Source: Erysipelotrichaceae bacterium 66202529
Lineage (GTDB): Bacteria; Bacillota_I; Bacilli_A; Erysipelotrichales; Erysipelotrichaceae
Reading direction: 5' to 3'
Length of the DNA stretch: 64,000 nt
Assembly: GCA_017161075.1 (NCBI GenBank)
Contig: CP046174.1
Location: forward strand, 3,968,001-4,032,000
Both the position numbers and the translations under genes were made by a program. The notes beneath the pieces are model-generated. The model saw only the letters and a list, made by a program, of their open reading frames with translations, had not been told where the DNA came from and searched no databases. This document shows positions 1 to 7,804 of this stretch, in pieces (position 1 is the stretch's first letter; the number at the start of each line of letters is the position of its first letter).

Positions 1-2
1 AC

Positions 3-155
3 GGAGAACAACAGGCGGTATGCCCTATGGATGCATTGTCCACCGACATAAAGCTGCAGCAGCTGATAGCCAATAACCGGCTGCTGTCCATACACAGCAG
101 TGAACCAACACTGAATGATATTTTTCTGGATATCACCGGGAGGACGCTGGTATGA
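3..155 (+). CDS. ABC transporter ATP-binding protein, C-terminal fragment
   Basis: Only the last 50 codons lie in the window; the 5' end is cut off by the window edge. The frame ends with SEPTLNDIFLDITGRTLV and a TGA that overlaps the ATG of the next gene (ATGA-type overlap). The SEPTLxDIFL ending is typical of the C-terminal segment of DrrA/CcmA-type drug and antibiotic exporter ATPases. Two membrane proteins follow in the same direction, so this is the ATPase of a three-gene exporter. Substrate unknown. Confidence 0.75.
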   Translation, partial: GEQQAVCPMDALSTDIKLQQLIANNRLLSIHSSEPTLNDIFLDITGRTLV

Positions 156-829
156 GAATTTCTGCATTGATACGGGAAGATATACGTCTACAGCTGCGCC
201 ATGGCTTTTATGCCTTGTATACTATTCTAACAATCTTTTATATCCTTCTGTTATCTGCTGTACCAGCAGCCTGGAATCACATCGTCGCAGCCTTCGCTAT
301 CTTTTTTGATCCTGCCACCATGGGACTGTTTTTCATGGGGGCTATGATGTTATTTGAACGAAATCAGCGTATTCATCAGGCACTTGCTGTTTCTCCTGTT
401 TCACCAAATGAATATATATGTGGAAAGCTTGCTTCCTTTGGACTGATTTCCCTGCTGGTTGCGGCTGTTCTGGCGTTGTTCTCCCATAGTTTACTGCTTC
501 CGGTTTTAGCCGGGACATTACTGGCCTCCTTTATGTTTACTCTGCTCGGTATCATTGCAGCCTCGCACATAAAAAGCCTGAATCAGTTTCTATTGCTCAG
601 TGTGCCATTGGAAAGTATCTGTTATATCCCTCTGCTTGCCTATCTCTTAGGCTATATGCAAAACAGTCTTTCCCTGTTTCCAACTTCTGTCTGTATGGAT
701 TTAATTTTAAACAAGCCGATATCTGCTTTCGGTATCATCCTTGCTTTTGCTGTATTGCTTCTCTTATTTGTTGCTGCCAGGCGAAGTCTGGAAGCCATGT
801 GGAAAAAGGAAGAGGGGGCAAAACTATGA
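152..829 (+). CDS. ABC exporter permease subunit 1
   Basis: A 225-residue, very hydrophobic protein with about six membrane segments and a short cytoplasmic motif (FERNQRIHQALAVSPVSPNEY) after the second helix, as in ABC-2 type exporter permeases annotated as fluoroquinolone-type. It starts inside the stop codon of the ATPase gene and ends overlapping the next permease, so the three are translationally coupled. It is expected to form the membrane channel with the second permease. Substrate cannot be told from sequence. Confidence 0.7.
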   Translation: MRISALIREDIRLQLRHGFYALYTILTIFYILLLSAVPAAWNHIVAAFAIFFDPATMGLFFMGAMMLFERNQRIHQALAVSPVSPNEYICGKLASFGLISLLVAAVLALFSHSLLLPVLAGTLLASFMFTLLGIIAASHIKSLNQFLLLSVPLESICYIPLLAYLLGYMQNSLSLFPTSVCMDLILNKPISAFGIILAFAVLLLLFVAARRSLEAMWKKEEGAKL

Positions 830-1548
830 AAGCGATATATCTTAGCTTTTTGCATCTGTTACGGTTTATCCATCGCGATATGATGCTGCTGGTCGTTCTG
901 TTCGCTCCGCTTCTTGGCATGCTATGCTATCGCTTTCTGATTCCTGCATTGGAGCTATTTCTATGTGATATGCTGCAACAGCCCGCTGTAATTGTCCCAT
1001 TTTACCCGCTTCTGAATATCTTTTTCTGTATGCTTGCTCCGGCGATGTTCTGCTTTGCAGCCGCTATGATTTTGCTGGAGGAGCGCGATGAGCATACCGC
1101 CGGCTATCTTATGATTACACCGCTACAGCGCCGTGGATATTTGGCCTCCAGATTGCTGCTGCCTGCCATTGTTGCCTGTATCTATACCTGCATCCTGCTG
1201 CCCTATGCTGCACTGAGCAAATTATCATTTCTTGAAATTCTGCTATATGCAATAACAGGAGCTCTTCAGGGTCTGATTTCGGCAATGCTTACGATTTCAT
1301 GTTCTTCCAATAAGCTGGAAGGAATGGCAATTACAAAGCTTTCCTCCCTTTTCATACTGGCCTCTGCCGCTCCATGGTTTCTGCATGATGCGATACAATA
1401 TCTGCTTTCCCTCTTTCCTTCCTTCTGGCTGGGAAAAGCTGTTGCGGAAAGCAATCTATTCTTCCTGTTTCCCTCCTTTTTCACAGCGCTGTTATGGATG
1501 CTTGCTCTGTGGAAAAAATTTCAGCGTACGATTTCCGGGCTTCTATAG
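826..1548 (+). CDS. ABC exporter permease subunit 2
   Basis: A 240-residue membrane protein. The start at 826 is preferred over an in-frame ATG at 799 because it follows a GGAAGAGGGGG ribosome site and overlaps the previous stop as ATGA. Six or so hydrophobic helices and the motif LLEERDEHTAGYLMITPLQRRGYL resemble the equivalent loop of the first permease, so the two are probably distant paralogues forming a heterodimer. It is the last gene of the exporter operon. Confidence 0.7.
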   Translation: MKAIYLSFLHLLRFIHRDMMLLVVLFAPLLGMLCYRFLIPALELFLCDMLQQPAVIVPFYPLLNIFFCMLAPAMFCFAAAMILLEERDEHTAGYLMITPLQRRGYLASRLLLPAIVACIYTCILLPYAALSKLSFLEILLYAITGALQGLISAMLTISCSSNKLEGMAITKLSSLFILASAAPWFLHDAIQYLLSLFPSFWLGKAVAESNLFFLFPSFFTALLWMLALWKKFQRTISGLL

Positions 1549-1558
1549 CTGTCTTTTA

Positions 1559-1593
1559 TTTACTTTTTTCCCAGATATGATATGATGTTTCCA
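1559..1593 (+). promoter_or_regulatory. ispD promoter, probably leaderless
   Basis: TTTACT (1559-1564), a 16-bp spacer and TATGAT (1581-1586) lie directly before the ispD ATG at 1593. The ATG sits where transcription would begin and no Shine-Dalgarno sequence precedes it. Confidence 0.5.
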
Positions 1594-2267
1594 TGAACTA
1601 TAGTGTAATTATCGTAGCGGCCGGAAAAGGAACGAGAACCGGCCTGACCTATAACAAGGTATTTTACAAAATCGGAAATGCCCCGATCATCACACAGACG
1701 CTGAAGCCTTTTGAGGAGGATGCGGATTGTGCGAAAATCATTATGTCGATCTCTCCGATAGAACAGGAGGAGTTTGAAAAAGTCATTCACAGCGAGAAGG
1801 TCGTCTATGTCCCTGGAGGAGCAACCAGACAGGAAAGCGGATATCTCGGTCTGCAGGAGGTAGAAACAGAGTTTGTTATGATTCATGACGGAGTACGCCC
1901 GTTTCTGACAGAAAAGCATTTGCAGGCAGTAAAGGATGCATTGCAAACAGAGGATGCCGCCCTGCTGATGGTACCGCTGATAGATACGATTAAGGAAGTA
2001 AAGGACGGTTATGTGGTACATACTCCGGAGCGTTCCAATTATATGAGTGCACAGACCCCGCAGGCATTCCGCACGGAGCTGATTCGTAAATGTCATGAGG
2101 AGGCAAAAAAACATCCTGAAATTATCGCAAGTGATGATGCCATGCTTATAGAGCTGTTTTCCAATGCAAAAATTAGAGTTGTGGAAGGCAGCTATGACAA
2201 CATAAAGGTCACAACACAGCGCGATTTGAAGCAGATTCATCTGTTACATGAGGAACAAAACAATTAA
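1593..2267 (+). CDS. ispD: 2-C-methyl-D-erythritol 4-phosphate cytidylyltransferase
   Basis: IspD transfers CMP to 2-C-methyl-D-erythritol 4-phosphate in the cytoplasmic MEP isoprenoid pathway. The 224-residue protein has the N-terminal nucleotide-binding signature VIIVAAGKGTRTG, the central VMIHDGVRPF motif, the YMSAQTPQAF segment and the C-terminal IKVTTQRDL; length fits the family. It stands alone between an exporter operon and an MBL hydrolase, with its own promoter and a strong terminator after it. It has no visible ribosome site, suggesting a leaderless mRNA. Confidence 0.95.
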   Translation: MNYSVIIVAAGKGTRTGLTYNKVFYKIGNAPIITQTLKPFEEDADCAKIIMSISPIEQEEFEKVIHSEKVVYVPGGATRQESGYLGLQEVETEFVMIHDGVRPFLTEKHLQAVKDALQTEDAALLMVPLIDTIKEVKDGYVVHTPERSNYMSAQTPQAFRTELIRKCHEEAKKHPEIIASDDAMLIELFSNAKIRVVEGSYDNIKVTTQRDLKQIHLLHEEQNN

Positions 2268-2270
2268 ATG

Positions 2271-2304
2271 AAGCCGGCTGCTCTTATCACACAGCCGGCT
2301 TTCC
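2271..2304 (+). terminator. Rho-independent terminator after ispD
   Basis: Perfect 10-bp stem AAGCCGGCTG / CAGCCGGCTT with a 10-base loop, followed by a short T-rich stretch. Confidence 0.75.
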
Positions 2305-2331
2305 TAATATAAGACGCATCAGGAGGAGCTT

Positions 2332-2976
2332 ATGAAAAAACTGCAGATTACAGAAGCCGTAACCGCTTATGAATTTATGGAGCTGACACCGTACACAACC
2401 TATGTTTATACGATTACAAGAGGTCGTACAGTATATATTATCGATACCTTCTGCGGCTCTGCATATATGGAGCAAATACGGATGGATTATCCAAACAGTA
2501 ACTTTACGGTTATCAATACACATTATCACTTTGATCACATCTGGGGAAATTACAGCTTCCAGGATAGCCCTATATATGCACACCGGTTATGCAGGGATAT
2601 GATACTAACGCATGGGATTGAGGAGCTGCAGGAACAGCGACAGTTCTTCAAGGGAAAGCAGGAGCTGGTTCTGCCCAATCACTGCTTTGACGGTATGCAG
2701 TATGCCCTAGGTAATTCTCTTGTTTTGTTGTATACACCAGGACATACCATAGACGGTATCAGTATCTATGACAGGAAACAAAAGCTGTTATTTGTGGGAG
2801 ATAATCTGGAAAAACCGCTTGTTCAGGCAGATCCTGATCTGTTGACAGAGTATGAGAATACCCTAAAGCTGTATCTGAGACTGCCGGTAAGCCGTTTCTA
2901 TGCCGGACATACGCTGTGCCTGCATAGGGAGGATGTATGTGACACTCTGCTTTCCATACAGGCCATGTGCAGGTAA
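2332..2976 (+). CDS. MBL-fold metallo-hydrolase
   Basis: A 214-residue protein with the metallo-beta-lactamase fold signature NTHYHFDHIWG (HxHxDH), then YTPGHTIDGISIY, FVGDNLEKP and a terminal YAGHT, which together supply the zinc ligands. An AGGAGG site precedes the ATG. It is similar to small hydrolases of the glyoxalase II group. The true substrate is not evident and no neighbour suggests one. Confidence 0.8.
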   Translation: MKKLQITEAVTAYEFMELTPYTTYVYTITRGRTVYIIDTFCGSAYMEQIRMDYPNSNFTVINTHYHFDHIWGNYSFQDSPIYAHRLCRDMILTHGIEELQEQRQFFKGKQELVLPNHCFDGMQYALGNSLVLLYTPGHTIDGISIYDRKQKLLFVGDNLEKPLVQADPDLLTEYENTLKLYLRLPVSRFYAGHTLCLHREDVCDTLLSIQAMCR

Positions 2977-3105
2977 GCACATCCCTTATCAGGGAATAGA
3001 AGAACAGAAGATATAGTTTTCATATATGATAAAGAAAGACGTTAATACCCTGGCGGGTAATTGTTTTATGTTATACGCTACGTTTAAATAACAGACCTAT
3101 ATCAA

Positions 3106-3141
3106 AAAACCAGCAGAAGCTTTATTCTCTGCCGGTTTTCC
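3106..3141. terminator. Bidirectional terminator between convergent genes
   Basis: AAAACC-A-GCAGA / TCTGC-C-GGTTTT stem with an A-tract on one side and a T-tract on the other. It serves the MBL gene from the left and the first PTS operon from the right. Confidence 0.7.
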
Positions 3142-3208
3142 TTTTCTCATCCATACTATAAGCTCTTTTTGAAGGAAGCCTTCATACAAAAGCAGAAACA
3201 ACATACTA

Positions 3209-3574
3209 CTATAAAATCTGCAGCCTTCCTCCAACCCTTAGCAGCTCCTCTGTGAATTGCGGCCCCTTCAGTTCAATATTTCCAGGGCGTAGCGCCGTAT
3301 CTGCACCGGCGAAGGACAAGCAGCAGTGTCCCAGCTCCTTTAAGGTATGCAAAGCCTCAGATCCGATTGCTGTAATGGTATATTTTGTGTCACATAAATA
3401 AAGCGTATCTCCAACAGCAGGCTCCTTTGTTATTTCTGCAGCCGTGTGCAGAACAGATATATCTGCCAGCTCCTGCGGTGCAGTATCATTGAAAATAATC
3501 AAAAAGTTACAATCCTCATTAAGAAATTCCAATGCACACTCTCCCCACCCGGTAATCAACGTATCATACTTCAT
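3209..3574 (-). CDS. PTS glucitol/sorbitol-type EIIA component (locus 1)
   Basis: A 121-residue glucitol-family EIIA (SrlB/GutB type), which carries phosphate from HPr to EIIB. His43 in ADISVLHTAAE is in the position expected for the phospho-acceptor. It is co-linear with its paralogue at 12772-13137 over the full length. It is the last gene of the operon regulator, EIIC-EIIBC fusion, EIIA and lies 15 bases after the transporter gene. No polyol dehydrogenase accompanies it, so the sugar may not be sorbitol. Confidence 0.9.
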   Translation of the reverse strand: MKYDTLITGWGECALEFLNEDCNFLIIFNDTAPQELADISVLHTAAEITKEPAVGDTLYLCDTKYTITAIGSEALHTLKELGHCCLSFAGADTALRPGNIELKGPQFTEELLRVGGRLQIL

Positions 3575-3589
3575 ACTATTCTCTCCTTT

Positions 3590-5122
3590 TTAATACATGC
3601 CAATACTGAACATATAGGCAATCAGTACCGCAAGCGGCCCTGTTATCATGCGACTATATAAAACAGCAGGTACACCCGTTTCCACGGTTTTAGGCTTTGC
3701 CTGACATAAGGACAAGCCAACCGGAATGAAATCACAGCCAACCTGCGCATTGATAGCAAACAACGCCGGAAGTGCATACTGTACAGGGATATTTCCCAGT
3801 GCAATCTGTGTACCAAGCAATGCTCCTACCACCTGTGCTATCACTGCACCGGGTCCCAGAACGGGTGATAGAAACGGCAGCGAGCATATTACAGAAATCA
3901 CGAGCATTCCCGGAAGTGTCGCACAAAGAGGGGCAATCGCATGTGCAATAAAGGCTCCCAGACCGCTAACCTGAATGATACCTAGCAATGTGGCAGTAAA
4001 TGCCATGAAGGGCAAAATATTGCGCAAAGCTGTATCTATAGATTCCTTACCTGCGGCATAGCAGGTACTTACCACCTTGCTCATACTGAGTCCAACTCGC
4101 AGCAAAGGATTTGTTTCCTTAATGGATGAATCCACCTGCTCTTTTGCTTCCTCTCTTTTTTCTTCTGTCTTTATCACTGCTTCCTGTACAAGTTCAATCT
4201 GTTCTTCGGTTACATCGGATACATAGGTTTCCTCACGCATGAATTTTGCCAGTGGCCCGCTTTTCCCTGTAGCAAGAACATTGATAGTCAAAATCCCCTT
4301 TTTTGGATATATGCCGCATCGAGCAGTACCTCCGCAATCTATAACGGCTGCCAATATTTCATCCTCCGGACAACTGCCATGGAAGCCGTCAACCGCATCA
4401 CAATGACAGGCTGCCGCAAGTGCCTTGGCCAACGGATGGATTCCTCCTCCCGTCACACATAAAATGATATGCTTCTTTTTATCCGGCTGCAGCAACAAAG
4501 GGCCGCCCCAGCCGCTGGCTCCGCGATGTACTCGTACACTCTGATATGTGTGTTCCTTACCTGCTTCCTCACTTGTACAAACAGATTCCTGTACGTTTCC
4601 AGCAAATGAAGCTTTGTTCCTGAAATACATAAACAGCTGCTCACTGACAATTCCGCGGACCACCATGACAACAAGCCCTGCCATGAAATAGCGGATTGCA
4701 AGATTTCCCAACGGCAGCTTCTGTTCACTGATACCTGCCGCAATTCCCATATAAACGAACAGCTCCGATGCATTCGCATGCGGAAATAATCCGGTAACCG
4801 GATGCAGAACGCTCACACACGCATCATAGTATGCCGCTTTGTATTTCTCATCTAAAAATTTTCCGAAGGTAAAGCAGAGCGGATTTCCAAGAAATAATAC
4901 TGCCATCAGCGGCAATACAGTATACCGTGTAATACGCCAGCGTGTGGCTGCTTTCGTTATACGCTCTACACGCTTTTCGCCAACCAGCTTTACGACTGCA
5001 TTTACTGCTGTCATCAGGCAGATTACCATGGGAATCATATTGGTTATCCAGCCTAAAAGGATACTTCCCCCGGTTTCAAACATGGACAAAAAGCCCTGTG
5101 TCAGATCAGTGAATACTTCCAT
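3590..5122 (-). CDS. PTS glucitol/sorbitol-type transporter, EIIC fused to EIIBC
   Basis: About 510 residues. The first 180 match glucitol EIIC (VLFLGNPLCFTFGKF, LHPVTGLFPHANASELFVYMG), then after a roughly 25-residue linker comes EIIB-C2: SGWGGPLLL, VTGGGIHP, and the phospho-cysteine region VIDCGGTARCGIYPKK, then the second membrane half ending YMFSIGMY. In the second locus the same parts are two genes. The ATG at 5122 follows AGAGGA and aligns with the paralogue; an earlier in-frame TTG at 5143 is less likely. It imports and phosphorylates a hexitol or related polyol. Confidence 0.9.
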   Translation of the reverse strand: MEVFTDLTQGFLSMFETGGSILLGWITNMIPMVICLMTAVNAVVKLVGEKRVERITKAATRWRITRYTVLPLMAVLFLGNPLCFTFGKFLDEKYKAAYYDACVSVLHPVTGLFPHANASELFVYMGIAAGISEQKLPLGNLAIRYFMAGLVVMVVRGIVSEQLFMYFRNKASFAGNVQESVCTSEEAGKEHTYQSVRVHRGASGWGGPLLLQPDKKKHIILCVTGGGIHPLAKALAAACHCDAVDGFHGSCPEDEILAAVIDCGGTARCGIYPKKGILTINVLATGKSGPLAKFMREETYVSDVTEEQIELVQEAVIKTEEKREEAKEQVDSSIKETNPLLRVGLSMSKVVSTCYAAGKESIDTALRNILPFMAFTATLLGIIQVSGLGAFIAHAIAPLCATLPGMLVISVICSLPFLSPVLGPGAVIAQVVGALLGTQIALGNIPVQYALPALFAINAQVGCDFIPVGLSLCQAKPKTVETGVPAVLYSRMITGPLAVLIAYMFSIGMY

Positions 5123-5146
5123 TCGTATTCCTCTGTGTGACAATCA

Positions 5147-6130
5147 TCACAGCTCTTCCTTTAACAGTGCCATCATGGAGCGGATACAACTGATATCCGT
5201 TATGAGGATATTCACCTTTCCCGCACGTATAACACCTAATACAGCCTCCCCCTTATCTGCACCAACTGCTACTCCGACACGGTTTTTCACCTTTAATAGC
5301 TTTTCATCTGAAAGCCCCATAACCCTGTCATTAAAGGAACGAAATGCATCACTGTTTCCATTCGCATCCACATATTTCAAAAGAACATCCCCAACCGCCC
5401 CCTGCTGTTTGAAGGCTTCATAATCCTCTCTGGTAAGATATCCACATTTTACAAGGGTCGGTTCACTGGAGGTCGTCGTTCCGATTCCCATCACGACAGT
5501 TTTTAGTTTTTTAAACACGGACACCACCTCCCGGACCGGCTTTTCCTTCAGGAATCCCTGCATTACATGAGGGTCATCAAACATAGCCGGGGCAAAAAAC
5601 TGCATCGCTTTTCCGTGAAATTTCTTTGCGAACCCCTTTGCGATATCATTGGAATGATATCCCTCCTCCATCTGATATGGTGAGCCGACACCTCCGACAA
5701 CTGGCACAAAGGTACAATCCACCTCATCCACACTTTTCTTTACATTTACGATGCTGCTCAATGTTTTCCCCATCGAAACACCAATCGTATCCCCCTTGTT
5801 AATAATGCGTGACAGGTACAAAAGTGCTTCCTCATTCACGCGCTGCATATGGTCTGCCTTGCTTTCCAGTTCAATCTCATCCACAATGAGAACCTCCTTC
5901 AAGCCAAGCAGCTGTTCCACCCTGCGCTCCAGTTCTCCATACAATACACTGTCCGGATTCTCCAGCTCTATCTTTACAACCCCGGTTTCCTTTCCGGCAC
6001 GCAGTAAACGGGATACGGTCGCTCTGGATATACCAACTGTATCACAAATTTCACGCTGTCCCATCCCATCCACATAGTAAAGATAACAGCATTTATAAAT
6101 CAGACGGGGATCGTCTACGATTTTCTTCAT
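5147..6130 (-). CDS. SorC/DeoR-type sugar-binding transcriptional regulator (locus 1)
   Basis: A 327-residue SorC family regulator: N-terminal helix-turn-helix (GQREICDTVGISRATVSRLL, residues about 25-45) followed by the phosphosugar-binding domain (GVSMGKTL, VVGGVGSP, VMGIGTTTSSEP). It opens the PTS operon and the transporter starts 24 bases after it, so it probably controls its own operon in response to the phosphorylated polyol. It is strikingly similar to the regulator at 15166-16152 (same DNA-recognition helix), so the two may share operators. Confidence 0.9.
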   Translation of the reverse strand: MKKIVDDPRLIYKCCYLYYVDGMGQREICDTVGISRATVSRLLRAGKETGVVKIELENPDSVLYGELERRVEQLLGLKEVLIVDEIELESKADHMQRVNEEALLYLSRIINKGDTIGVSMGKTLSSIVNVKKSVDEVDCTFVPVVGGVGSPYQMEEGYHSNDIAKGFAKKFHGKAMQFFAPAMFDDPHVMQGFLKEKPVREVVSVFKKLKTVVMGIGTTTSSEPTLVKCGYLTREDYEAFKQQGAVGDVLLKYVDANGNSDAFRSFNDRVMGLSDEKLLKVKNRVGVAVGADKGEAVLGVIRAGKVNILITDISCIRSMMALLKEEL

Positions 6131-6144
6131 ATATGCCCTCTTTT

Positions 6145-6159
6145 CTGTAAACGTTTTCT
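6145..6159. promoter_or_regulatory. cre-like CcpA site, PTS locus 1
   Basis: CTGTAAACGTTTTCT matches the cre consensus WTGNAANCGNWNNCW at all fixed positions except the first base. It lies about +4 to +18 relative to the predicted start of transcription, where CcpA would block elongation. Confidence 0.6.
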
Positions 6160-6169
6160 TTGTAAGTAA

Positions 6170-6198
6170 AGAGTATCACAAACGCCTATTGACGTCAA
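6170..6198 (-). promoter_or_regulatory. Promoter of PTS locus 1
   Basis: On the minus strand TTGACG (6193-6198), 17-bp spacer, TACTCT (6170-6175). The same arrangement is found before the second SorC gene. Confidence 0.65.
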
Positions 6199-6203
6199 CG
6201 TTC

Positions 6204-6214
6204 TGTTCTGAACA
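6204..6214. promoter_or_regulatory. Candidate SorC operator, locus 1
   Basis: TGTTC-T-GAACA is an odd-centred palindrome just upstream of the -35 box. A related CTGAACA is found at the same place before the second regulator (16234-16240). Confidence 0.35.
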
Positions 6215-6396
6215 AGTGCGAAAATAACCGTTAAAGGTTATTCGATGGTATAGGAAAATGATGTCTGTGCATAGAAAAGAGAAAGCTGCTCCCACCTCAT
6301 GATACAAAAAACCCAACCATACTACTGATACAGGCAAGCAAGTCTTGCAATCTCACTGTAATCTATATAGAATTAGCATATATAGGAGGTAATCGT

Positions 6397-6753
6397 ATGA
6401 GCAAGAAAAAATGCATACTGTGTATTCTGGCTGTATTCCTGTGTGCAGGTGCCGCAAATGCACTGCTACATCGACAGCAGGAACAAAAGCAGGCGGATAT
6501 CATAAAATTGATATACAACAATCAGGCCTTGGTATCAAAAGCAAATGGTGATGCCATCACAGACACCTTCAAAATTCAGCATCAGCGGGCATATGATAAT
6601 AAACAATTCCGCACGATCTATGAGGATATCGAAAAAAACGGCTACGATATCAGCAGCTTTTATGATGGTGAAATGACACCGATTTCACTGTCCCAGGAGG
6701 AAATCAGCAGCTTTTATGATGCCGATGGAAATTTACTGGGTACTGTACAATGA
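6397..6753 (+). CDS. Small secreted protein of unknown function
   Basis: 118 residues with a clear signal peptide: KKK, then a hydrophobic core CILCILAVFLCAGAANA ending at a plausible signal peptidase I site near residue 21. The rest is hydrophilic. The segment ISSFYDGE recurs 25 residues later as ISSFYDADG. A good AGGAGGT site precedes the ATG. No family recognised. It is monocistronic and diverges from the SorC regulator. Confidence 0.65.
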   Translation: MSKKKCILCILAVFLCAGAANALLHRQQEQKQADIIKLIYNNQALVSKANGDAITDTFKIQHQRAYDNKQFRTIYEDIEKNGYDISSFYDGEMTPISLSQEEISSFYDADGNLLGTVQ

Positions 6754-7035
6754 TATAATTAACGGTCTTAGATTGTCCATAAAGCTATATCTTTTCCTAA
6801 TTACAAAGGAAACTGAAAACCTGTCCCTCACATCTGCTTCTGTATTGTTATTGAACAGACAGCATTGAACCGGATCACAGTCAGTTTTCTTTTTTTCTAC
6901 ATAAGCAGCTAAATCATAAACCGTCGTTTACATATTCTGTTCAAGAAAATGTTACCATATGAGGATGTACAGAAGCAGCTCCTTAAGAGCTCCTGATTTA
7001 ATGTGTATAATTCCCTGCAGTCCTTAAATAAGAAA
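6754..7035. other. Non-coding gap between secreted protein and ABC operon
   Basis: No gene seen in this 280-base AT-rich stretch. A weak distant pairing (AGGAAACTGA near 6808 with TCAGTTTTCT near 6890, followed by a T-run) might terminate the secreted-protein transcript. Confidence 0.4.
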
Positions 7036-7063
7036 AGACAGCACCATGTATACAATGCTGTCT
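7036..7063 (-). terminator. Terminator of the MacB-type ABC operon
   Basis: AGACAGCA / TGCTGTCT 8-bp stem followed on the minus strand by TTTTCTT, 65 bases after the ATPase stop codon. Confidence 0.65.
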
Positions 7064-7127
7064 GATCTAATGATATGCTATTCTTTTTGTTTGTAAATTT
7101 CTCTAATTTTTACCGTCTGAAGTATTA

Positions 7128-7793
7128 TCAGCCGGCATACATAAGCGTTCCCTTATTCATACCAAATACCTCATCGGCTTTCTTTGTGATTTTTCTTGAA
7201 TGTGTCACAATGATAACACATTTATTTTGCTCATGCGCCAAATCAGCTAGAATTCTGATGATTTCATTTTCAGTTTCATGATCCAGATTACCGCTAGGTT
7301 CATCCGCCAGAATAATAGCAGGGTCATGAGATAAGGCACGGGCAATTCCGACACGCTGCTGTTCTCCTCCTGATAATTTCAGTACCTTTCGATATGCGGT
7401 GTCCTCATTGATACCCACACTTTTCAACAAATTTAGAATATAGGCTTTATCTCCTTGATGCTCAGCTTTACTGATTGCCATAGATAATTCAATATTTTCA
7501 TAAGCTGTTTTGTTTAACAGAAGATTATACCCCTGGAAAATCACTCCGATGTCCCTTGCCCGATAAAAATCACGGTTGATTTCACTCAAATCCTTTCCAT
7601 CATACAGAATTTCTCCTTCCGTACATGCATCCAGTCCGGAAAGTAATGAGAGAAAGGTTGTTTTCCCTGATCCTGATTTCCCTATGATGCTGTACAATTT
7701 CCCCATTTCAAAATCAACGCTGATATCCTTCAGTACCGGCTGTTTCGTATTTTCATATATGTAGCTTACATGCTGTACAGATAAAATAGACAT
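7128..7793 (-). CDS. ABC transporter ATP-binding protein, MacB/LolD type
   Basis: 221 residues with Walker A GKSGSGKTT (about 38-46), Q-loop GVIFQGYN, signature LSGGEQQRVGIARA, Walker B IILADEPSGNLD and switch histidine VIIVTHS. It is the motor of a mechanotransmission-type ABC system with the FtsX-like permease encoded immediately upstream. The pair diverges from a two-component system, so it probably handles a peptide or cell-envelope stress signal. Confidence 0.88.
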   Translation of the reverse strand: MSILSVQHVSYIYENTKQPVLKDISVDFEMGKLYSIIGKSGSGKTTFLSLLSGLDACTEGEILYDGKDLSEINRDFYRARDIGVIFQGYNLLLNKTAYENIELSMAISKAEHQGDKAYILNLLKSVGINEDTAYRKVLKLSGGEQQRVGIARALSHDPAIILADEPSGNLDHETENEIIRILADLAHEQNKCVIIVTHSRKITKKADEVFGMNKGTLMYAG

Positions 7794-7804
7794 ATAGATC
7801 CTCC

